Source of the DNA: Kitasatospora xanthocidica
Lineage (GTDB): Bacteria > Actinomycetota > Actinomycetes > Streptomycetales > Streptomycetaceae
Reading direction: 5' to 3'
Length of the DNA stretch: 36,615 bases
Assembly (NCBI RefSeq): GCF_014656195.1
Contig: NZ_BNBY01000003.1
Span: 456,938-493,552 of the forward strand
Positions 30,034 to 36,615 of this stretch are shown here, in pieces; within the stretch, counting starts at the first letter, position 1; each line of letters begins with the position of its first letter. The notes beneath the pieces were generated by a model. It ran no database searches. It saw nothing but the letters and a program-made list of their open reading frames with translations, and was not told the DNA's origin. Both the position numbers and the translations under genes were made by a program.

Positions 30034-30248
30034 GAGGTCCTCCGACGGCCCGACCGAACGTTCGCGCCCATCGTTGGCCTCCGCCGAACGACCGTCAAAC
30101 CATTTACCGGCGAACTTCCCACCGTTCCAAGGCCGGTGCGCCCACGATTCACCGTTGCGGGTGATGGCGGACGGCCCGGCAGGCACGGAATCCTGATGCC
30201 CGCACACACACCGCTAGCCACTCGCAACCGCCGTCCGGGAGCCGCCCC

Positions 30249-30920
30249 ATGGAACACCGACCGACGGACCAACGACCGGCCGACCACCAATCGACCGATC
30301 GCGACCAGGACACCGGCGTCGCACGGCGCCGCATGCTCGGCCTCGCCCTCGGCGCGGGCCTGGTCCCGGCACTCGCCCCGGCGGCGCTCGCAATCCCCGC
30401 CGCCACCACGTCCGCACCGGCCGTGTCCACACCGGCCGCCTCGTCGGCCGAGGCCCTGGGCCGGCGGGTCGCCGCCGTGGCCGCGGCCCAGATCGGCGTG
30501 CCCTACGCCTGGGGCGGCGGCGACCGCCTCGGCGCGGGCCTCGGCTTCTGCGACGAGGAGAACGGCTGGCTGAACGGCGTGTGCATGGGCGAGAAGACGG
30601 TCGGCTTCGACTGCAGCGGCCTGTCGCTCTACTGCTGGTACCGGGCCAGCCACGGCACCGTCGAGCTCGGGCACTACACCGTCGCCCAGTTCAACCTCAG
30701 CGCCCCGGTGGACCGCACCGCGCTCGCCCCGGGCGATCTGCTCTTCTTCTCCCGCCCCGACGCGCCCCTGCACCACGTCGGGGTCTACGTCGGCGACGGC
30801 GCGATGATCCACGCCGAGCGCACCGGGACGCTGGTCGCCCGCGTCGAGAACGTGCTCGACGTCCCGCGCTGGGCGGGCGAGTTCGCGGGCGCCCGCCGCC
30901 CCGCGCCGCCCGCCGACTGA
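30249..30920 (+). CDS. Secreted NlpC/P60 cell-wall hydrolase
   Basis: A 223-residue enzyme from the ATG at 30249, with GGGAG 8 nt upstream. The export signal has ARRRMLGLALGAG after a hydrophilic stretch and resembles a twin-arginine signal. After an Ala/Pro linker comes one NlpC/P60 domain (about 70-220): VPYAWGGG, the nucleophile Cys122 in FDCSGLS, His176 in HHVGVYVGD and His188 in MIHAE. These enzymes cut peptides in peptidoglycan. An insertion with GFCDEENGWLNGVCMGEKT between the first motif and the active Cys adds two cysteines that could form a disulphide. Confidence 0.9.
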   Translation: MEHRPTDQRPADHQSTDRDQDTGVARRRMLGLALGAGLVPALAPAALAIPAATTSAPAVSTPAASSAEALGRRVAAVAAAQIGVPYAWGGGDRLGAGLGFCDEENGWLNGVCMGEKTVGFDCSGLSLYCWYRASHGTVELGHYTVAQFNLSAPVDRTALAPGDLLFFSRPDAPLHHVGVYVGDGAMIHAERTGTLVARVENVLDVPRWAGEFAGARRPAPPAD

Positions 30921-30930
30921 GCACACCCCG

Positions 30931-31407
30931 TCACAGCCCGCTGCGCCGCTCCCCCGCCCCCTGGTGCACCCGCAACAGCAGCGACTGCAGCACCTGCCGC
31001 TCCCCCGCGTCCAGCGGCGCGAGCACCTCGTCCTGCACCGCCCGCGCCAGCGCGTCGAGTTCGGCGAGCAGCTCCCGCCCGGCGGCGGTGATCGAGACCG
31101 AGACCCGCCGCCGGTCGGCCTGGTCCCTCGCCCGCTCGACATGCCCGGCGGCGGCGAGCTGGTCGGCCACCTTGGCCAGGTCGCTCGGATCGAGGCCGAG
31201 CCGCCGCACCAGGTCCCGCTGGGCCTGCGGACCGAAGTCGGCGAGCGCGGCGAGCACCGCCATGTCCCAGAGCCGCAGCCCGCGTTCGGCCAGCCGCTCG
31301 GCGAGCCGGCCCCGGGCCGTCTTGCCGATCCGGGACAGCAGGTAGGTGCTCAGGTCCAGCAGGGTCGGCGGGAGTGCGGGTGCGTCGATCGGATCCTCGG
31401 AGGCCAT
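30931..31407 (-). CDS. MarR-family regulator
   Basis: A 158-residue winged-helix repressor from the ATG at 31407. The core is typical: MAVLAALADFGPQAQRDLVRRLGLDPSDLAKVADQLAAAGHVERARDQADRRRVSVSITAAGRELL. It is divergent from a small VOC gene, with a perfect palindrome in the gap, and probably represses both. Regulators of this type often respond to small phenolic or toxic compounds; the ligand is unknown. Confidence 0.9.
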   Translation of the reverse strand: MASEDPIDAPALPPTLLDLSTYLLSRIGKTARGRLAERLAERGLRLWDMAVLAALADFGPQAQRDLVRRLGLDPSDLAKVADQLAAAGHVERARDQADRRRVSVSITAAGRELLAELDALARAVQDEVLAPLDAGERQVLQSLLLRVHQGAGERRSGL

Positions 31408-31432
31408 GGCGGAAGTCTAGGGTGTATTCCTA

Positions 31433-31452
31433 TAGTGGGTCTCGACCCACTA
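31433..31452. promoter_or_regulatory. Palindromic operator between MarR and VOC genes
   Basis: TAGTGGGT-CTCG-ACCCACTA is a perfect 8-bp inverted repeat with a 4-base centre. It overlaps a plus-strand -10-like TATAGT (31431-31436) and the upstream region of the MarR gene. Its position and symmetry fit a MarR dimer site. Confidence 0.7.
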
Positions 31453-31509
31453 ATTCTCGAGCCCACCGATCCGCCCATCCGTCCGCCCACCGCCCCCAGG
31501 AGCCCGCCC

Positions 31510-31920
31510 GTGGACGCCCTCTACCCCCGCCTGCTCGTCACCCGCTTCGCCGACTGCTTCGCCTTCTACCGCGCGATACTCCCCCCGCTCACCGGCGCCA
31601 CCCTCGTCAAGGGCGCACCCGAAGGCCCGTACGCGAACTGGGACGTCGCCGACCAGGCCGTCCTGGTCCTCTTCGACCGCTCCGCGATGGCCACCACACT
31701 GGGCACCACCGAACTCCCCGCCCGCCCCACCGCCCCCGCACAGGACGCCGCGATGCTGGTCTTCCGGGTCGACGACGTGGACACCGCCCTCGACCTCTGC
31801 CTGCACCACGGAGCCACCCTCGCCGCCCCGGCCACCGACCGCCCGGAGTGGGGCCCGAACCTCCGCAGCGCCCACCTCCGCGACCCGGACGGCCACTTGA
31901 TCGAGCTGCAGTCCTACTAG
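31510..31920 (+). CDS. Small VOC-family protein
   Basis: A 136-residue single-domain vicinal-oxygen-chelate protein from the GTG at 31510, with AGGAG 7 nt upstream. It starts with LYPRLLVTRFADCFAFYRAIL and ends with LRDPDGHLIELQSY, both family hallmarks. The conserved His of one metal site is not clear in the first strand. A ligand-binding, lyase or resistance role is possible. It is probably repressed by the divergent MarR protein, whose ligand may be related to its substrate. Confidence 0.85.
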   Translation: MDALYPRLLVTRFADCFAFYRAILPPLTGATLVKGAPEGPYANWDVADQAVLVLFDRSAMATTLGTTELPARPTAPAQDAAMLVFRVDDVDTALDLCLHHGATLAAPATDRPEWGPNLRSAHLRDPDGHLIELQSY

Positions 31921-31982
31921 GAGCACCCGACAGAAAGCCCTGTTGTAGCCATCTCCCCTTCCTGGCAGGCTCATTGAACGAG

Positions 31983-32513
31983 CTAGGGGGCGTCCGCGTA
32001 TGCGAGGTGGGCGCCACAGACTCGGCACTGGAAGAGGTAGGCGGTCGGCTGGCCGTTCTTGGACGACGCCATGAGGTACTGCTCGGCCCGCCACGAGTCC
32101 TGGAGGCCGTCACCGAGCTCTTGCCGCACTGATGCCCATGCTTCGGGGCGCTCCAGGAGCTCGGCTGCTCCGGCGCTTCCGAGGAAGGCCGCGCCGTCGC
32201 CGCAGTGGATCATCCAGTGTTCCTGCTGCCACCCGTTGAATCCCGGCGTGCGTTGCGTGATCGCGAACAGCCGGTCCAGCGGAACGTCGTCGACGACCTC
32301 TGTGAACTGGGCCTCGAAGCGTTCGGCCGCACTACCGTTCGCTATGCACCAGGGGCACAACCGACCGCGGAGGTCCTCCGCTGCGTAGACAGGCCCGGTG
32401 TAGACGTAGCCGCGGGCCCGACCGCAGCAACCGCACTCTGCGGGGGACGGGACGACGGCACCGGTGGCCACCGGGTCGGGGTGATACGGGAACTCTGGAA
32501 GCGGCTCTGTCAC
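31983..32513 (-). CDS. CbrC-family (UPF0167) protein
   Basis: A 176-residue protein starting MTEPLPEFPYHPDPVATG, the usual beginning of this family, from the GTG at 32513; GTGs at 32531 and 32546 are in frame but poorly supported. Three cysteine pairs (CGCCGRARGYVYTG, CPWCIANG, CRVCGAHLAYAD) probably bind zinc. The E. coli member is linked to colicin E2 tolerance, but the biochemical role of the family is unknown. Confidence 0.82.
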   Translation of the reverse strand: MTEPLPEFPYHPDPVATGAVVPSPAECGCCGRARGYVYTGPVYAAEDLRGRLCPWCIANGSAAERFEAQFTEVVDDVPLDRLFAITQRTPGFNGWQQEHWMIHCGDGAAFLGSAGAAELLERPEAWASVRQELGDGLQDSWRAEQYLMASSKNGQPTAYLFQCRVCGAHLAYADAP

Positions 32514-32762
32514 GGCGAGCGACCGTATCACCGTGGTTCCGGCCACCCAACTGCGCTGCCCCCGACGAGATCAGGCCGTTGGTGTTCTCGTCCGAGCCGT
32601 GTTGTCAGGGGCCGGCCGGGCCGATCTGCCGGTGAAACTGCCGCCGGCCCTCACCGGACCGCCATAGCCTTCACTCAGTGCTCACCGGAACTCCATCCGG
32701 ACGCATCGTCAGATGTCGTGTGCCACAGGCGCGTTACCTACGAGAGGATCCGAAACTCTCCC

Positions 32763-33392
32763 ATGACCAGTCTCCGTCTACGAGCCGCAGCCCTGGCGGC
32801 CGTCGCCGCGATCGGGTTCGCCACCCTGAGCGCCGGCGCCGCCCAGGCCGCTCCCGGCACGACTCCGGCCCAGGCTCCGGCGGCTGCGGCCCCGGCTCCG
32901 GCGGCTGCGGCCCCGGCTCCGGCGGCTGCGGCCCCGGCCGCTGTGGCCGCGGCGGCCACCGCGCTGTCCGCGCCCACCCGCATCCCGATGAACAGCGCGA
33001 TCTACCGCAACCAGGCCTGGTACTCGCCGGACCACCACATCATGCTGGCCATGCAGGGCGACGGCAACGTGGTCCTCTACCGCGACACCACCCCGCTCTG
33101 GGTCGCCAAGGGCGCCATTCCCAACGGCAACGTCCTGGTCATGCAGGGCGACGGCAACCTCGTCGTCTACGCCGCCGACAACACCCCGCTCTGGTCGAGC
33201 GGGACGGCCGGTCACGCCGGTGCCGAGCTGACCGTCTACAACGAGGGCGCCATCGCGGTCGAGCAGAACGGCAAGGTCCTCTGGACCTCGGTGCCGCCCA
33301 CCCCCCAGCTCCCGCCGTGCCCGCCTTGGGGCCCGCCCTACCCCGGCCAGTGGATCCCGCCGTGGTGCCCGACCTGGCCCTTCCCCAGCTAG
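32763..33392 (+). CDS. Secreted B-type (bulb) lectin with Pro/Trp-rich tail
   Basis: A 209-residue secreted protein with a clear signal peptide (cleavage near AQA, residue 29), an Ala/Pro linker encoded by perfect 21-bp repeats, and one mannose-binding B-lectin domain (about 75-180). The domain has two sugar-site motifs of the QxDxNxVxY type (MQGDGNVVLY and MQGDGNLVVY). A third position is degenerate (TVYNEGAIAV). The C-terminal tail of about 26 residues is rich in Pro and Trp with two cysteines (PPCPPWGPPYPG... PPWCPTWPFPS). A GAGAGG motif lies 15 nt before the ATG, partly paired with CTCTC, so the ribosome binding site is not ideal. Proteins of this type can act as bacteriocins or bind cell-surface sugars. 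Confidence 0.87.
   Translation: MTSLRLRAAALAAVAAIGFATLSAGAAQAAPGTTPAQAPAAAAPAPAAAAPAPAAAAPAAVAAAATALSAPTRIPMNSAIYRNQAWYSPDHHIMLAMQGDGNVVLYRDTTPLWVAKGAIPNGNVLVMQGDGNLVVYAADNTPLWSSGTAGHAGAELTVYNEGAIAVEQNGKVLWTSVPPTPQLPPCPPWGPPYPGQWIPPWCPTWPFPS
32874..32936 (+). repeat. Three perfect 21-bp tandem repeats in the lectin gene
   Basis: Three identical, adjacent 21-bp units starting GCTCCGGCGGCTGCGG encode the APAAAAP linker between signal peptide and lectin domain. Identity at DNA level implies recent expansion by slippage, so linker length may vary between strains. Confidence 0.9.
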
Positions 33393-33446
33393 TGACGCGA
33401 CAGCCGGGGTCGCGACAGCTGGTGCCGCGATAGCCGGTGACGCGAC

Positions 33447-33483
33447 GCAGTCCGGGCCGGCCGTTTCGCCCGGCCCGGACTGC
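33447..33483. terminator. Bidirectional terminator between lectin and small secreted protein
   Basis: A perfect 14-bp stem (33447-33460 with 33470-33483) with a 9-base loop containing TTT lies between convergent genes. Upstream, 33391-33446 is a loose 15-bp repeat (TGACGCGACAGCCGG-like). Confidence 0.8.
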
Positions 33484-33505
33484 CCGGACTGCCCGTCGGC
33501 CGCCG

Positions 33506-34048
33506 TCAGCGGTGGAAGACCTGCAGCTCCCGCACGGCGTCGTTGAAGTTCGCCCCGAGAGCGGAGGCCGGGAGGTCCACGGTCTTCTCGACGTCGAGCG
33601 TGGACCAGAGGTGGGCGGCGTTGCAGTTGTTGTAGCCCTTCATCGAGGACACGCTGAGCGCCACGTCGAAGTAGTTCACCAGGTGGTAGCCGGTGGCGTC
33701 GCAGCCGCCCGCGTCTCCGTAGAAGGCGTAGATGACGCCGCCGCCGTAGTCGACGTCCTTGAACTCCTCCAGCAGCAGCGTGCGGTCGGCCGGTTGCTCC
33801 GCCGCGCGGGTACGGCCGTCGGCCCGGGCGAGCGCGTCGGCGAGGGAGTCCGGCGAGCAGGCCCGGCCGAGGACCGGCGAGAAGCCGTCCGCGCCCGGCG
33901 CGTGCCCGACCACGGCGGCGCAGTACCGGGCGTCGGGTACGGGCAGCGGGCGGTGCTGGGCGGAGCCGGCCGGGGCGGCGGCGACCGCTCCGGCGAGGGC
34001 GAGACAGCCGGCGACGGCGGGGGCGACGAGTCTTCGGGGAACGCGCAT
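33506..34048 (-). CDS. Small secreted protein, beta/gamma-crystallin-like
   Basis: A 180-residue exported protein from the ATG at 34048, with a strong GGAGGT ribosome binding site. The signal peptide ends near residue 25-30. The C-terminal half, with LLLEEFKDVDYGGGVIYAF and ending ALGANFNDAVRELQVFHR, faintly matches beta/gamma-crystallin folds seen in family I36 peptidase inhibitors, where a short NDxVSS motif precedes the last strand. Four cysteines of the mature part (C43, C64, C115, C142) may pair. Inhibitor activity is speculative. Confidence 0.75.
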   Translation of the reverse strand: MRVPRRLVAPAVAGCLALAGAVAAAPAGSAQHRPLPVPDARYCAAVVGHAPGADGFSPVLGRACSPDSLADALARADGRTRAAEQPADRTLLLEEFKDVDYGGGVIYAFYGDAGGCDATGYHLVNYFDVALSVSSMKGYNNCNAAHLWSTLDVEKTVDLPASALGANFNDAVRELQVFHR

Positions 34049-34195
34049 CGGGGACCTCCGGGACGGGTGGGGGCAACGGCGGCCGTGGACTCGGCCACCG
34101 CGCCCATTCGACGGGTGGCCCTCGCCCCCGGCCCGGCCGACACACCGCGTGACCGCACTAGTCGTACGTATGCCACCGCCCGCGGCCCCTCCCGC

Positions 34196-35470
34196 TCACC
34201 CCTCCCCGCCGTCGCCCCACAGCTCGGCGCCGCACCCGGCGACCAGCGCGCCGATCCGCGCCCAGGCCTCCTCCGCCGGCAGCGGCTCCAGCCGGCGGCC
34301 GTCCCGCAGGCGCAGCGCGACGCGGTCGTCCACGGCCTCCTTGGCGCCGATCACCGCCTGGTACGGGACCAGCCGGGCCTCCCTGATCCGGGCGCCCAGG
34401 CTGCCGTGCTCGGGCCCGGCGACCTCGGCGCGCAGCCCGAGGTCGAGGCAACGCTGCCGGAGCCGTTCGGCCTGCGGCAGTTCGGCGTCGGAGATCGGCA
34501 GCAGCACGACCTGCACGGGCGCGAGCCAGGCGGGGAAGGCGCCGCCGTACAGCTCGATCAGGTGGGCGACCACCCGTTCGACGCTGCCGATCACGCTGCG
34601 GTGGACCATCACCGGGCGGTGCTTGGCGCCGTCCGGGCCGATGTAGTGCAGGTTGAACCGCTCGGGCTGGTGGAAGTCGATCTGGACGGTGGAGAGGGTG
34701 AACTCGCGCCCGGCACCGTCGGCGATCTGCACGTCGATCTTGGGACCGTAGAACGCGGCCTCGCCCTCGGCCGCCTCGAACGGCACCCCGGAGCGCTCCA
34801 GCACATCGGTGAGCAGGGCGGTGGCGCGCTGCCAGAGCGCCGGGTCCGCCACGTACTTCCCGCCGGCGCCGGGCAGCGAGAGCCGGTAGCGGACCGGCAC
34901 GATGCCGAGCGCCCGGTGCGCCTCGCGGATCAGCTCCAGGGCGGCGACGGCTTCGTCGGCGGCCTGCTCGGGGGTGCAGAACACGTGCGCGTCGTTCAGC
35001 TGGATCGCCCGGACCCTGGTCAGCCCGCCCAGCACGCCGGACAGCTCGGATCGGTACATGCCGCCCAACTCGGCCATGCGCAGCGGTAGTTCCCGGTAGC
35101 TGTGGGAGCGGGAGCGGAAGATCAGGGCGTGGTGCGGACAGAGGCTGGGGCGCAGCACCATCTCCTCCGAGCCCAGTTGCATGGGTGGGAACATGTCCTC
35201 GCGGTAGTGCGCCCAGTGGCCGGAGATCTCGTACAGCTCTCGCTTGCCGAGCACCGGGGAGTAGACGTGGCGGTAGCCGGCCCGGCGCTCGCGGCCGCGG
35301 ATGAACTCCTCCAGGGTGTGCCGGATCGCCGCGCCGTCGGGCAGCCAGTACGGGAGGCCGGAGCCCATCAGCGGGTCGGTGTCGAAGAGGTCGAGTTCGC
35401 GGCCGAGCTTGCGGTGGTCGTGCGCGGCGTGGTTGTCGATGGGGCGGTCGTTCATGGGGCGGTCGTTCAC
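34196..35470 (-). CDS. thrS: Short threonyl-tRNA synthetase lacking TGS and editing domains
   Basis: A 424-residue class II synthetase that charges tRNA-Thr. The GTG at 35470 is chosen because GGAG lies 9 nt upstream; a GTG at 35485 and an ATG at 35455 are in frame. The catalytic core and anticodon-binding domain are present. Zinc ligands equivalent to the E. coli Cys/His/His set are seen at Cys111 (LRPSLCPHH), His162 (LNDAHVFC) and His290 (PVMVHRSVIGSVER). The N-terminal TGS domain and the editing domain of the usual 650-residue housekeeping enzyme are absent. Actinomycetes keep a full-length copy elsewhere, so this is probably an auxiliary enzyme, possibly giving resistance to a threonyl-tRNA synthetase inhibitor. 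Expression is probably controlled by the upstream leader peptide and terminator. Confidence 0.88.
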   Translation of the reverse strand: MNDRPMNDRPIDNHAAHDHRKLGRELDLFDTDPLMGSGLPYWLPDGAAIRHTLEEFIRGRERRAGYRHVYSPVLGKRELYEISGHWAHYREDMFPPMQLGSEEMVLRPSLCPHHALIFRSRSHSYRELPLRMAELGGMYRSELSGVLGGLTRVRAIQLNDAHVFCTPEQAADEAVAALELIREAHRALGIVPVRYRLSLPGAGGKYVADPALWQRATALLTDVLERSGVPFEAAEGEAAFYGPKIDVQIADGAGREFTLSTVQIDFHQPERFNLHYIGPDGAKHRPVMVHRSVIGSVERVVAHLIELYGGAFPAWLAPVQVVLLPISDAELPQAERLRQRCLDLGLRAEVAGPEHGSLGARIREARLVPYQAVIGAKEAVDDRVALRLRDGRRLEPLPAEEAWARIGALVAGCGAELWGDGGEG

Positions 35471-35518
35471 GGTGTCGGTCTCCACTCGGGGGATGCGGGC
35501 GAGTGGACCGGGAAACGA

Positions 35519-35550
35519 CGAAGCCCCGGGGCACTCGCCCCGGGGCTTCG
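35519..35550 (-). terminator. Attenuator terminator before thrS
   Basis: A perfect 13-bp stem (CGAAGCCCCGGGG with CCCCGGGGCTTCG) around a six-base loop stands between the leader peptide and thrS. On the minus strand TCGTCGTTT follows. Its 5' arm could instead pair with 35573-35579 (GTCCCGG with CCGGGGC, one G-U), giving an antiterminator. The loop is also complementary over 9 nt to leader codons 5-7 (35598-35606). Confidence 0.75.
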
Positions 35551-35564
35551 GACTAGGTCAGCAG

Positions 35565-35618
35565 TCAGCGCGCCGGGACTCTCTCCGGCGTCGTCGTGGC
35601 GAGTGCAGCGCGCTTCAT
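35565..35618 (-). CDS. Threonine-rich leader peptide for thrS attenuation
   Basis: A 17-codon ORF encodes MKRAALATTTPERVPAR, with three consecutive ACG (Thr) codons at 35589-35597. It starts at the ATG at 35618, about 7 nt after a -10 box, so the mRNA is probably leaderless. Directly behind the Thr codons lies a small hairpin (35572-35589); 14 nt after the stop comes a strong terminator-like hairpin (35519-35550), then thrS. This is the layout of ribosome-mediated attenuation, as known for the auxiliary tryptophanyl-tRNA synthetase of S. coelicolor and for amino-acid biosynthetic operons. Low charged tRNA-Thr would stall the ribosome on the Thr codons. I see no T-box sequence in this leader. 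Confidence 0.75.
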   Translation of the reverse strand: MKRAALATTTPERVPAR

Positions 35619-35625
35619 GCGACCA

Positions 35626-35653
35626 ACCGTAGCAGTTCGGCCGACGGACGCAA
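35626..35653 (-). promoter_or_regulatory. thrS leader promoter
   Basis: On the minus strand TTGCGT (35648-35653), a 16-bp spacer and TACGGT (35626-35631) form a reasonable promoter. Seven bases then separate the -10 box from the leader ATG, so transcription should start at or next to the A of the ATG. Confidence 0.55.
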
Positions 35654-35707
35654 GATCTTTCCTGGCGCCTCCGGGGGGCTTCTGCCGCCTCCACCGGACC
35701 GACGACC

Positions 35708-36439
35708 TCAGTGCAGGACGACGCACCCGCGCGCGCCGAGCGCGTCCAGCAGCCGCGCCGACGGCCGGACGTCGTTCCACCGCAGGTCCAGCTTCTCCAG
35801 GGCGGGCAGCGCGCCCGGTCCGGCCAGCCAGTGCGGCAGTTCGGCGATCCGGTTGCCGCGCAGGTCGAGCCGGCGCAGTAGCGGCAGCCCGGCGAGGACG
35901 GACGGGACCTCGGCGAGCGCGTTCTCCCTGAGCTCCAGCTCGCGCAGTTCGGTGAGCCCGGCCAGCGAGTCCGGCAGGCCGGTCAACTCGTTGCCGCGCA
36001 GCCAGAGTTCGCGCAGCGCCCCGAGCAGCCCGAGCTCCTCGGGCAGCGCGCCGAGCCGGTTGTGCTGCGCCCGGAGCTCGACCAGGGAGGCCATCTCGCC
36101 GATGGTGGCGGGGAGTTCGGTGAGCCGGTTCTCGCCGACGTTGAGGTAGCGCAGCGCGGTGAGCCGCCCGAGGGTGTCCGGCAGGGTGGTCAGCGCGTTG
36201 TCGTGCAGGTAGAGGAAGTCGCCGAGACCGGTGAGGTCGCCCAGCTCGGCGGGCACCTCGGTGAGCTTGTTGTGCCCGAGGTCGAGGGTGCGCAGCGCGG
36301 TCAACCGGCCGATGCCTGCAGGGAGTTCGGAGATCCCGGTGTCGGCGAGGATGAGCACCGTCAGGTCGGTGCGCTCCCACACCTCGGCCGGCACCTCACC
36401 GAGCGGCTGCCGCCAGAGGTTCAGGGTCACGTCGGTCAC
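35708..36439 (-). CDS. Leucine-rich repeat protein
   Basis: A cytoplasmic-type 243-residue protein made almost wholly of about nine leucine-rich repeats of 23 residues, of the form LxxLxxLxLxxNxLxxLPxxLxx (for example LTALRTLDLGHNKLTEVPAELGD). No signal peptide or membrane helix is seen. It starts at a GTG at 36439, with AGGGG 7 nt upstream. Such proteins act in protein-protein contacts; the partner is unknown. It lies upstream of thrS in the same direction but is separated from it by thrS's own promoter and leader. Beyond it, 36440-36615 holds no gene I can support. Confidence 0.9.
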   Translation of the reverse strand: MTDVTLNLWRQPLGEVPAEVWERTDLTVLILADTGISELPAGIGRLTALRTLDLGHNKLTEVPAELGDLTGLGDFLYLHDNALTTLPDTLGRLTALRYLNVGENRLTELPATIGEMASLVELRAQHNRLGALPEELGLLGALRELWLRGNELTGLPDSLAGLTELRELELRENALAEVPSVLAGLPLLRRLDLRGNRIAELPHWLAGPGALPALEKLDLRWNDVRPSARLLDALGARGCVVLH

Positions 36440-36615
36440 TGCTCGCCCCTCGTCGTCCGTACAGGTCGGAGGATCGTCCCATACGACTCACGCTGCCGCT
36501 CCGACCCGCCCGCGCGGCCGAGCACCCCGCGCGAGGACTCCCCCGTGAGGGCTCCCCTCAGCGGACGGACCGGCCTGGCGCCGACGCCGCGGGGGTCACT
36601 GAGGTACCCCGGCGA

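Noticed and set aside
30034..30248. A c-di-AMP (ydaO-type) riboswitch upstream of the NlpC/P60 gene, as seen for some wall hydrolases
   Set aside because: The conserved core sequence and long structured leader are not visible in this 215-bp region.
32205..32762. An extended reading frame upstream of the lectin ATG
   Set aside because: It overlaps the opposite CbrC gene and would bury the clear signal peptide at 32763.
35471..35707. T-box riboswitch upstream of thrS
   Set aside because: I find no T-box consensus or specifier-loop architecture. The Thr-codon leader peptide with terminator explains the region better.

Overview
The window is very GC-rich, uses many GTG and TTG starts, and carries a SARP regulator, gamma-butyrolactone (GBL) receptor homologues, a NarL-type two-component pair and many secreted proteins. 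This fits a filamentous actinomycete of the Streptomyces/Kitasatospora type (inference; no rRNA or other species marker is present). I call 29 protein-coding genes, one of them a 17-residue leader peptide. I see no tRNA, rRNA, CRISPR array, insertion sequence or phage gene.

Layout. (1) 19-12471, minus: a giant sortase-type surface protein of about 3840 residues with some 27 DUF11 repeats, preceded by a fasciclin-domain lipoprotein. (2) 12741-15581, minus: a hormone-type regulatory island made of a TetR with an unusual insertion, a SARP activator and a canonical GBL-receptor-like TetR. Two ARE-like palindromes overlap the SARP promoter, one lies at the receptor's own promoter, and one lies upstream of the lipoprotein gene at 15951. 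(3) 15951-20764: a lipoprotein, a Fic-domain protein, two unrecognised proteins and a double-VOC protein. (4) 20823-24916: a divergent TetR/LuxR-ATPase pair sharing a clear operator-promoter region, and a divergent EamA-exporter/LysR pair. (5) 24962-28520: a response regulator and sensor kinase with overlapping ends, and a secreted tannase-like esterase. (6) 28658-33392: an ArsR-SRPBCC operon with paired operators, RidA, NlpC/P60, a divergent MarR/VOC pair, a CbrC-family protein and a secreted B-type lectin. (7) 33506-36439, minus: a small secreted protein, a short threonyl-tRNA synthetase lacking the TGS and editing domains, and a leucine-rich repeat protein.

The most interesting element is upstream of the short threonyl-tRNA synthetase. 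A probably leaderless 17-codon ORF has three consecutive Thr codons, followed at once by a small hairpin, a possible antiterminator pairing and a 13-bp GC-rich terminator-like hairpin. This is the layout of ribosome-mediated attenuation on an auxiliary aminoacyl-tRNA synthetase, a type often linked to resistance against synthetase-targeting antibiotics. The second is the SARP promoter, where an ARE-like palindrome fills the spacer behind a perfect -35 box. The third is the giant repeat protein, with 24 closely similar modules apparently kept alike by tandem duplication or gene conversion. No biosynthetic genes lie in the window, so what the regulatory island controls is unknown.
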